NCBI GenBank assembly: GCA_011048855.1 | Contig: DSCZ01000533.1 | Coordinates: 1 to 5,070 of the forward strand | Reading direction: 5' to 3' | Source of the DNA: Desulfobacteraceae bacterium | GTDB lineage: Bacteria; Desulfobacterota; DSM-4660; Desulfatiglandales; Desulfatiglandaceae | Length of the DNA stretch: 5,070 nucleotides | Shown here: positions 1-4,970 of the stretch, one piece after another | Position numbering within the stretch: position 1 is the stretch's first letter | Layout: each line of letters begins with the position of its first letter | Position numbers and translations under genes: made by a program | Notes under the pieces: generated by a model | Database searches by the model: none | What the model was told of the DNA's origin: nothing | The model's input: only the letters and a program-made list of their open reading frames with translations

Positions 1-41
1 AGGCGTATTCTGCAGTCTATTGTTCATTATGGAGAACGACT

Positions 42-806
42 ATGAATGGGTATCAGGCACCGGTTGTCACGAAGGCTTTCCGGCTGCTCGAGGTTATTTC
101 CAGAAGGCAGGAAGGCGCAGGAATCAGCGAGATCGCCCGCATCCTCAATATAAGTAAAGGAACGGTGTACGGTATTGCAGCCGCTTTGGAAGATGCCGGG
201 GCGTTGGTCAGGGATCCTGTCACCAAACGCTATTCGCTTGGTTTCTCTTTGGTGGAATTAGGCAGGAGGGCGAGAAAGGGCTTCGACCTTAACTCAGCGG
301 CCAGGCCGCACATGCAAAAATTGATGGAGAGGTTCAATGCATCGGTGTTTCTCGGTGTGTTGAACGGGAACCATGTTACTATCATAGACGTCGTTGAATC
401 CGAACATGAACTGAAAATCACTTCTCCCGTCGGATCAACTGTTTCTCTCCTGGCCGGTGCCGTCGGCAAGGTGTTCCTGTCGGCGATGGAAGACCGGAAG
501 ATAAGTGAGATACTTGTCGGAGAGCGCCTTTCGGCTTATACGGCGCATTCAATTATCGAGCCCGCCGAGTACCGGAAGGCGGTCGAAGCGGCCAGGATTT
601 CGGGCTACGCCCTGGATGACGAGGAATACATCCTGGGCGTTCGGGCTGCGGCAGCTTTGATCGAGGGGCCTTTGCCGGTGCCGGCTGCGATATGGGTGGT
701 GGGGTTTAAGACGGATCTCGCCGGTTCCACGATGGAAATACTGGGAGCGGCGGTCAAGGCGGCTGCTGGAGCGATTGCCGAGGATTTGAGGGCGAGGCGG
801 GCGTAA
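42..806 (+). CDS. IclR-family transcriptional regulator
   Basis: A 254-residue cytoplasmic DNA-binding regulator, the usual length for IclR proteins. Residues about 7-67 form the N-terminal winged helix-turn-helix: it begins VVTKAFRLLEVI, the recognition region is ISEIARILNISKGTVYGIAAAL, and the wing ends in KRYSLGFSLVELG. Residues about 80-250 are the effector-binding domain, with family landmarks SPVGSTVSLLAGAVGKVFLS (about 129-148) and GYALDDEEYILGVRAAAALI (about 192-211). Family members bind small organic acids or aromatic and acyl metabolites and control neighbouring catabolic genes. The start is chosen because ATG at 42 follows GGAGA at a normal distance and the HTH begins just after it. 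It lies 140 bp upstream of the dehydrogenase on the same strand, separated by a promoter, so that gene is a natural target. The effector is unknown. Family assignment is secure; the target is inferred. Confidence 0.96.
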   Translation: MNGYQAPVVTKAFRLLEVISRRQEGAGISEIARILNISKGTVYGIAAALEDAGALVRDPVTKRYSLGFSLVELGRRARKGFDLNSAARPHMQKLMERFNASVFLGVLNGNHVTIIDVVESEHELKITSPVGSTVSLLAGAVGKVFLSAMEDRKISEILVGERLSAYTAHSIIEPAEYRKAVEAARISGYALDDEEYILGVRAAAALIEGPLPVPAAIWVVGFKTDLAGSTMEILGAAVKAAAGAIAEDLRARRA

Positions 807-829
807 CCCTATTGTAAAATTTTTATGGA

Positions 830-859
830 CTGACATTCTTTTTAATTTAATGCTATAAT
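830..859 (+). promoter_or_regulatory. Predicted sigma70-type promoter of the dehydrogenase gene
   Basis: CTGACA at 830-835 (5 of 6 bases of the -35 consensus) is followed after 18 bp by a perfect TATAAT at 854-859, preceded by TG at 851-852, which makes an extended -10. Transcription would begin near 866 and give a leader of about 80 nt before the ATG at 947. The region is strongly AT-rich compared with the flanking genes. The consensus match is seen directly; activity is inferred. Confidence 0.72.
842..852 (+). promoter_or_regulatory. Possible operator site 1 in the dehydrogenase promoter
   Basis: TTAATTTAATG lies between the -35 and -10 elements. Its core TTAATTTAA is an odd-centred palindrome, and the full 11 bases are identical to 3494-3504 in the promoter region of the nitronate monooxygenase-like gene. 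Its centre is 23 bp, about two helical turns, from that of the second site at 862-876. It could be a regulator site, but AT-rich spacers produce such strings by chance. Confidence 0.35.
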
Positions 860-861
860 AA

Positions 862-876
862 ATTTTAACTTAAAAT
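862..876 (+). promoter_or_regulatory. Possible operator site 2: perfect inverted repeat at the predicted transcription start
   Basis: ATTTTAA-C-TTAAAAT is a perfect 7-bp inverted repeat around one central base, covering the predicted start point just downstream of the -10 element. An AT-rich palindrome of about 15 bp fits what is known of IclR-family operators, and binding here would block RNA polymerase. The adjacent IclR gene is the obvious candidate regulator. The palindrome is seen directly; the regulator is inferred. Confidence 0.45.
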
Positions 877-935
877 CGTGTAGACTGATAACGTTGGAAT
901 TCTTTTTAAGAAGGAGATTTTTTCTAAGAGATAAT

Positions 936-941
936 GAGGAG
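936..941 (+). promoter_or_regulatory. Ribosome binding site of the dehydrogenase gene
   Basis: GAGGAG ends 5 nt before the ATG at 947 and sets that start. A second strong Shine-Dalgarno-like string, AAGGAGA, lies at 911-917 but is too far from this ATG to serve it. Confidence 0.7.
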
Positions 942-946
942 ATTAA

Positions 947-1894
947 ATGGAGATAAATAATATTACATGTGTTGGTGCGGGGCTTATCGGTTCGGACTGG
1001 GCTGCGTTGTTCTCATCCAAGGGATACGAGGTAATAATCCAGGACAGGAGCGAGGAGTTGCTGGAGAAAGCTCTCGGTCGGATCAGATCGAACCTTGGAT
1101 TTATGGAGAAGAACGATCTTCTTGGGGCTGGGAACGTGGAGGAATCGCTGGCGAAGATCAAAACCACGACTGATATACCGGAGGCGGTGGCAAAAGCTGA
1201 TTATGTTCAGGAATCGGTTCCGGACAACTATGAAATCAAAAAAAAGGTGTTCAAGGAAATGGATGGGGCAGCGCCGAGGTCCACGATTCTCGCAAGCAGT
1301 GCATCGGGCCTGTTGATGACGGAAATTCAACCGGCCGTATCCGCCCCGGAGCGTTGCATACTGGTGCATCCCATGCTCCCGGCCCACTTGGTTCCGACTG
1401 TAGAAATCGCAGGCGGGAGACAGACCTCGCTGGAAACCGTGGCTTCCACACGGTCTTTCATGGAAAAGCTTGGAAAAACGCCCGTGGTTCTCAAAAAGGA
1501 AGTGTCAGGGTATATAGTCAACAGGCTTCAGGCGGCCTTGATACGTGAAGCGATCGACCTGGTGGATCAGGGCGTAGCAAGCCCTGAAGATATCGACACG
1601 GCCTTCTGTCAGGGAATTGGTTTAAGGAGCCCTATTACCGGGCCTTTTTTGCGGATGCACCTGGCCGGGGAAGGCATCGCGGATTTTCTTGCCAATTTCA
1701 TGGAGTCCTATCGTTACCGCTGGGAGAGCATGGCCACCTGGACGACCGTTCCCCCGTCGGCGGTCAAGGCCGTTGTCGAAGGCACTGAGCAAATGGATCT
1801 AGTAAAGAGAAAATCACTTGCGGAAATCCGCAGCTGGCGTGACGAGATGCTGGTGAAACTGCTTCGTACGATGCAGGAAGGCCTGATGGAATAG
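947..1894 (+). CDS. 3-hydroxyacyl-CoA dehydrogenase-family NAD-dependent oxidoreductase
   Basis: A 315-residue soluble enzyme of the family that includes 3-hydroxyacyl-CoA dehydrogenase, L-carnitine dehydrogenase and L-gulonate 3-dehydrogenase (lambda-crystallin). Residues 1-185 are the Rossmann domain: GAGLIG at 10-15 binds dinucleotide, and D33 at the end of the second strand favours NAD over NADP. The catalytic pair is H141 (in VHPMLPAHLVPTVEI) and E153, at the 12-residue spacing of human HADH; S120 lies 21 residues before the histidine as in HADH, and N192 in GYIVNRLQ is the conserved active-site asparagine. Residues from 187 form the helical dimerisation domain. The expected reaction is oxidation of a 3-hydroxy group to a ketone. 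The single C-terminal domain and overall length favour the lambda-crystallin/carnitine-dehydrogenase branch over FadB-type fusions, but whether the substrate is a CoA ester or a free hydroxy acid is not decidable. Predicted to be controlled by the upstream IclR protein. Confidence 0.92.
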   Translation: MEINNITCVGAGLIGSDWAALFSSKGYEVIIQDRSEELLEKALGRIRSNLGFMEKNDLLGAGNVEESLAKIKTTTDIPEAVAKADYVQESVPDNYEIKKKVFKEMDGAAPRSTILASSASGLLMTEIQPAVSAPERCILVHPMLPAHLVPTVEIAGGRQTSLETVASTRSFMEKLGKTPVVLKKEVSGYIVNRLQAALIREAIDLVDQGVASPEDIDTAFCQGIGLRSPITGPFLRMHLAGEGIADFLANFMESYRYRWESMATWTTVPPSAVKAVVEGTEQMDLVKRKSLAEIRSWRDEMLVKLLRTMQEGLME

Positions 1895-1926
1895 GGGCTG
1901 GAGGCGCGCCGTGTCCCTGATTCGTC
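1895..1926. other. Short convergent intergenic gap, no clear terminator
   Basis: Only 32 bp separate the ends of the dehydrogenase and the convergent nitronate monooxygenase-like gene. The gap contains GGCGCGCC, a self-complementary octamer, flanked by AGGG and CCCT that could pair, so a bidirectional hairpin is possible. There is no T-run on either strand, so a standard intrinsic terminator is not supported. Confidence 0.3.
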
Positions 1927-3399
1927 TCAGATATCAATTGCCCGGTACGCACTGAATGGCATGTGCCTTTCGATGATTTTCAGAAGCTCGTTTTTCAGGT
2001 TCTGCGCACAGGCCAGTGTGTTCAGATAGTCGGCTTTGAGTGCGGCCGCTTTTTCTGCAGCCCTCTCACATTCCTCGCGAAGTGCCGTGGCTCCCTTTTC
2101 GATGCCTCTTTCGTATTCCTCCAGCATCGGCGAGAGGACATTTCTGACCGCTGCAATGTATTCCTTTTTAAGGGCCCCCAGGCTTTCCAGCGCGCGTTCG
2201 TAGTCGGCTCTCAGGTTGCGGGCGCCTTTCTGTTCTGCGAGACGGTACTGATCCTGCAGTTCCTGGATAAGTTCCCTGACAGCAAGGATCCTGTCGATTC
2301 TGAAAGCGTTGCTGCCGGCAAAAACAAAGCCTTTATCCAGCAACCCCCTCCTGGCATTGTCCAGAGCCATGGAGATGCAGTAAGGGGCGGTTTTTATGTT
2401 ACAGCTCTTCAGGCATTTCCATGAACATTTGACCGGTTTTCTTTCCCCGGAGGAAATCTCGGCGAGAAAACGGCTTTTGATGGCCCTCCCGGGAAGTCCC
2501 ACTGGGCTTTTGATGATTTCTATATCTCCTTCCCTGCAGGCCACATAAGCTTTCTTGAACCGGATATCGGCATCGCATTCATGCGTGGCCACGAACCTGG
2601 TACCCATCTGAACGCCGCTTGCCCCCAGTTGGAAAAGTTTGTGAATGTCAGCGCCGGTATAGACGCCGCCGGCTCCGATTACGGGAATCGACCGACCGAG
2701 CCTGGTTTCGAAAGGTTTTATCACCGACACCACATCGGGCAGGATGGCTTCCAGCGCAAAGGCCGGGTCGTCGATTTGACTTTCTTTGAAACCCAGGTGT
2801 CCTCCGGCTTTGGGGCCCTCAACGACCACCCCGTCGGGGATGTCGCGGTATTTCTTCTCCCATGCTTTGAAAATGAGGCCGGCCGCCCTGGCCGAGCTCA
2901 CGATCGGTACCAGCTTGACGCCGGCGGCCCGCAATTCGGACACTGGAATCCCGTTGATCGGAAGACCGGCTCCGAGGAATACGATGTCGATTTTTTCTTC
3001 TATGGCAACCTGGAGAAGTTCATGGAAATCATTAACGGCCACCATGATGTTTACCCCGAGAATACCGGAGGTTTTGGCCCTTGCCTTTCGAATCTCCCTT
3101 CTCAGTGCAATGCTGTTGCCGTCTTTGTGACAAGCGGAGTAATCTGCATCGAGCATCCCGATCGCATTGGCGGCGATGACGCCGATTCCCCCTGCATCGG
3201 CGACCGCGGATGCCAGGCCGGAAAGCGAAACCCCGACGCCCATGCCTCCCTGGATAATCGGAAGCCGGGGCGAGCAATCCCCGATTTTCATCCTGGGCAT
3301 TTTGCCCCACAGGATTTTCGATAAATCAAACCTGGGCCATTCAATGCCGCCCGGATCAAGGGTAAAAAATTTCAATCTGGATATAAAATCAGGCTCCAT
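1927..3399 (-). CDS. Nitronate monooxygenase/2-nitropropane dioxygenase-family FMN protein with helical repeat tail
   Basis: A 490-residue TIM-barrel flavoprotein. The barrel starts at LPIIQGGMGVGVS (46-58). It carries the family's active-site histidine H201 in GPKAGGHLG, and the FMN-phosphate motifs GAGGVYTG (242-249) and GVQMGTRF (262-269). Known members oxidise alkyl nitronates or propionate 3-nitronate with FMN and oxygen; the related FabK reduces enoyl-ACP, so the substrate is uncertain, especially if the host is anaerobic. Residues 325-341 hold four cysteines spaced C-X3-C-X3-C-X7-C, followed by a conserved-looking helix and FAGSNAFR (360-367). Residues 385-471 are an extra tail of six 14-15-residue charged helical units, making the protein longer than typical members of about 320-370. 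About 34 residues also precede the usual start; ATG 3399 is preferred because AAGGAG precedes it by 9 nt, while M34 and M37 have weak sites. Convergent with the dehydrogenase; own promoter predicted. Confidence 0.88.
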   Translation of the reverse strand: MEPDFISRLKFFTLDPGGIEWPRFDLSKILWGKMPRMKIGDCSPRLPIIQGGMGVGVSLSGLASAVADAGGIGVIAANAIGMLDADYSACHKDGNSIALRREIRKARAKTSGILGVNIMVAVNDFHELLQVAIEEKIDIVFLGAGLPINGIPVSELRAAGVKLVPIVSSARAAGLIFKAWEKKYRDIPDGVVVEGPKAGGHLGFKESQIDDPAFALEAILPDVVSVIKPFETRLGRSIPVIGAGGVYTGADIHKLFQLGASGVQMGTRFVATHECDADIRFKKAYVACREGDIEIIKSPVGLPGRAIKSRFLAEISSGERKPVKCSWKCLKSCNIKTAPYCISMALDNARRGLLDKGFVFAGSNAFRIDRILAVRELIQELQDQYRLAEQKGARNLRADYERALESLGALKKEYIAAVRNVLSPMLEEYERGIEKGATALREECERAAEKAAALKADYLNTLACAQNLKNELLKIIERHMPFSAYRAIDI

Positions 3400-3408
3400 T
3401 AAACCCGT

Positions 3409-3414
3409 CTCCTT
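3409..3414 (-). promoter_or_regulatory. Ribosome binding site that fixes the start of the nitronate monooxygenase-like gene
   Basis: On the minus strand AAGGAG ends 9 nt before the ATG at 3399. It is the best Shine-Dalgarno sequence in the area and supports the longer N-terminus over internal methionines 34 and 37. Confidence 0.7.
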
Positions 3415-3415
3415 T

Positions 3416-3429
3416 TAGGCTTAAGCCTA
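3416..3429. repeat. Perfect 14-bp palindrome abutting the ribosome binding site
   Basis: TAGGCTTAAGCCTA is a perfect palindrome one base upstream of the AAGGAG of the minus-strand gene. As DNA it could be a dimeric repressor operator. As RNA it could form a 5-bp stem (UAGGC/GCCUA) with a UUAA loop directly beside the ribosome binding site. The palindrome is certain; its function is inferred. Confidence 0.45.
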
Positions 3430-3491
3430 TGATTTAATTGCTATTGTTGCGCCCGGAGACAGGCAATGGATTAAAAGGCGAGGCCCGAGTG

Positions 3492-3504
3492 CATTAATTT
3501 AATG
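3492..3504. promoter_or_regulatory. Possible operator: odd-centred palindrome at the predicted start site
   Basis: CATTAA-T-TTAATG is a perfect 6-bp inverted repeat around one base, overlapping the predicted transcription start of the minus-strand gene. Eleven of its bases (3494-3504) recur exactly at 842-852, and the core TTAANTTAA recurs at 865-873, both in the dehydrogenase promoter. This suggests one regulator, perhaps the IclR protein, acting on both genes. Confidence 0.42.
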
Positions 3505-3510
3505 AGGCCT

Positions 3511-3539
3511 TGTATATACCTTCCGGCTTTTGAAGTCAA
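3511..3539 (-). promoter_or_regulatory. Predicted promoter of the nitronate monooxygenase-like gene
   Basis: Reading the minus strand, TTGACT (3539-3534) is followed after 17 bp by TATACA (3516-3511). The -35 matches 5 of 6 consensus bases and the -10 matches 4 of 6. Transcription would start near 3504 and give a leader of about 105 nt. It lies between the end of the SprT/DUF2786 gene and the start of its target, implying separate transcription. Confidence 0.5.
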
Positions 3540-3579
3540 AAAAAAGCGTGGATGTGTCGAATGAAAAATGAAGGGTTTT

Positions 3580-4728
3580 TCACGAAGACTTTTTCCATGG
3601 CGGCCTCGCGAGCAGTTTTCCCTTATTTCCGTCGTGGCAATGGACTCCTTTATGGAGATTGAGGTGCTTCCCGTCATCCATACCGGCCTGGAATGTTCTG
3701 CGGTCGATATGTGCACCGGCGTGCCTGATTGTTGACAGGCGCGGGAACCGCATCCTTGTGAATTGCTTAAGCGCGCGGTCTTCGGCCAGGATCAGGGCGC
3801 TGAGCGGCTTCTCGTTGCCCGGCCCCGGCCTGTATCGATTCTTACGTGCGGCGGCCTGCTCGTCCAGTTTGCCGTGGAAACCCTCCAGCACGCCCAGACG
3901 ATAGGACCGCTTGTTTTTCAGAAAAGTGGTCTTTTTACGCTGGTGGGATTTCCAGAGTAGCTCCATCTGGTTCATCAGGAAATGATAGACATATTCCGCT
4001 ATCCTTACGTTCTCGGCGGTTCCCAGCAGTTCGATGGTTCGGTGGGTTTCGCGGGCGATTGGATCGTACAGGTTTGAATAAACCACATCTACGAAAAAGT
4101 GCTCCTGCAGGATCAGGCAAATTCGGCGCTGGTAGTTTTCTATCCGCTTCCTTTTATGGTTTATGATCGAATAGATGAAGCCTGTTTCCCTGTTCTGTTC
4201 GATCCGCTCGATATTGTATTTTTCGATCAGTTCGTTGGCCTTCTGCATCGCGAGCAGGGCCTCGTTTTCGTTTGGGGAGCCGGCGAGGGATAGGAGCTTT
4301 CTCACTTTTTCGAGAATCCGGGTGTTTTCAAGGGAGATTCCGTCGGATTTGATTTCTTCGGTTATTACGGGAGTATCCCCGCTACCCTTCCGGAACGGGC
4401 CGGGCACGCCTATCATCGCGCATGCCTGTTGAAAGAAAGGGCCATGCGCATCGTCCACGCCAAAGCGATCGGTGACGATCTGGTGGGCCATCTCGTGTTT
4501 GAAGACGTTCAGTGTGACATCCCAGGAATGCTCCCGTATCAGGTTTCCTGAAATCCTTATGGTGCGTGAACCGGGGTCCCATGCGCCCCACTGCCGGACG
4601 GCGGAAGTGACCTCGATCATCGGCGTGCGGAGATTCACACCGTAGCGCCAGCAGATGTCTTCATGCGCCCGGCGGAGTTCATGGACCCAGGCCTCCTCGA
4701 ATTGTACCTGTTGCTCGAATCGATTCAT
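3580..4728 (-). CDS. SprT-like zinc metalloprotease domain fused to DUF2786
   Basis: A 382-residue cytoplasmic protein with no signal peptide or membrane segment. Residues about 10-110 are a SprT-like zincin domain: HEMAH (78-82) gives zinc ligands H78 and H82 and catalytic E79, and H95 in VDDAHGPFF is the likely third ligand. Residues about 137-176 match DUF2786, with LEKVRKLLSLAGSPNENEAL and KANELIEKYNIE; residues about 180-365 are the helical region that usually follows it, ending in AGAHIDRRTFQAGMDDGKHLNLHKGV. SprT/Spartan proteins cut protein-DNA crosslinks; DUF2786 occurs in phage and bacterial proteins of unknown function, so a role in DNA-associated proteolysis or stress is a guess. 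No C-terminal zinc ribbon is visible. ATG 4728 is preceded by AGGAAG. The 180-bp gap and separate promoter before the next gene argue against an operon. Domain calls are firm; the biological role is unknown. Confidence 0.85.
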   Translation of the reverse strand: MNRFEQQVQFEEAWVHELRRAHEDICWRYGVNLRTPMIEVTSAVRQWGAWDPGSRTIRISGNLIREHSWDVTLNVFKHEMAHQIVTDRFGVDDAHGPFFQQACAMIGVPGPFRKGSGDTPVITEEIKSDGISLENTRILEKVRKLLSLAGSPNENEALLAMQKANELIEKYNIERIEQNRETGFIYSIINHKRKRIENYQRRICLILQEHFFVDVVYSNLYDPIARETHRTIELLGTAENVRIAEYVYHFLMNQMELLWKSHQRKKTTFLKNKRSYRLGVLEGFHGKLDEQAAARKNRYRPGPGNEKPLSALILAEDRALKQFTRMRFPRLSTIRHAGAHIDRRTFQAGMDDGKHLNLHKGVHCHDGNKGKLLARPPWKKSS

Positions 4729-4764
4729 TGGCTTCCTTCGTCTCTGGTTTCAAAAAAAAGAAAA

Positions 4765-4791
4765 ATTGTAGGAACGGGTCCTGTTTGTCAA
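4765..4791 (-). promoter_or_regulatory. Possible promoter of the SprT/DUF2786 gene
   Basis: On the minus strand a perfect TTGACA (4791-4786) is followed by TACAAT (4770-4765), a 5 of 6 match to the -10, but with a spacer of only 15 bp, shorter than the usual 16-18. The leader would be about 30 nt. The spacer contains GGACCCGTTCC, an imperfect palindrome. The short spacer lowers confidence. Confidence 0.42.
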
Positions 4792-4840
4792 GAATAATCC
4801 GGGAATAATCCACGAAGGTGAAGGTACACTTACGGAAAAT

Positions 4841-4902
4841 CATCCGCGAATGTCACCAAAGGCCACAGATAATTTCTGAAGCTTCATGTGCATTCGTGGA
4901 TG
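4841..4902. repeat. Diverged inverted repeat, possibly a dispersed intergenic element
   Basis: CATCCGCGAATGTCAC (4841-4856) is complementary to GTGCATTCGTGGATG (4888-4902) with one mismatch and one extra base. Between the arms lie CAGA/TCTG (4866-4869 and 4875-4878) and the palindrome TGAAGCTTCA (4877-4886). A further partial copy, AATCCACGAA, occurs at 4807-4816. This looks like the remains of a short repetitive element rather than a terminator, as no T-run follows either arm. Confidence 0.45.
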
Positions 4903-4970
4903 GATCATCCCAAAATCGTTTATCTTTTATTGCATTTTGAATAGACAAGCTCAAGTTTCACGGAAACCCC

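Noticed and set aside
815..825. TAAAATTTTTA odd-centred palindrome just after the IclR gene
   Set aside because: It lacks the TTAANTTAA core and lies upstream of the promoter. It shows that such palindromes arise easily here, a caution for the operator calls.
900..912. TTCTT-TTT-AAGAA inverted repeat in the dehydrogenase leader
   Set aside because: A 5-bp A/T-dominated stem with a 3-nt loop in an AT-rich spacer; too weak to call a terminator or riboswitch.
934..960. Eight-codon mini-ORF (MRRLNGDK) overlapping the start of the dehydrogenase gene, with AAGGAGA at 911-917 upstream
   Set aside because: The distance from that ribosome binding site to its ATG is about 16 nt, too long, and the peptide has no features of a regulatory leader. 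The overlap is most likely chance.
2581..3324. Long plus-strand open frame opposite the nitronate monooxygenase-like gene
   Set aside because: It is antisense to a clearly conserved enzyme; its translation has no recognisable domain, and no suitable promoter or ribosome binding site was seen.
1927..3399. Calling this gene FabK (enoyl-ACP reductase)
   Set aside because: FabK is a related flavin barrel, but this protein carries the GGHxG histidine motif together with the C-X3-C-X3-C-X7-C block and FAGSNA region, and there is no fatty-acid synthesis context.
3538..3545. Run of eight T on the minus strand downstream of the SprT/DUF2786 gene, as a terminator
   Set aside because: No GC-rich stem precedes the T-run; the T-run directly abuts the predicted -35 of the next gene.
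4955..4967. GTTTC-ACG-GAAAC hairpin as a terminator
   Set aside because: Only five base pairs with a three-base loop and no following T-run on either strand.
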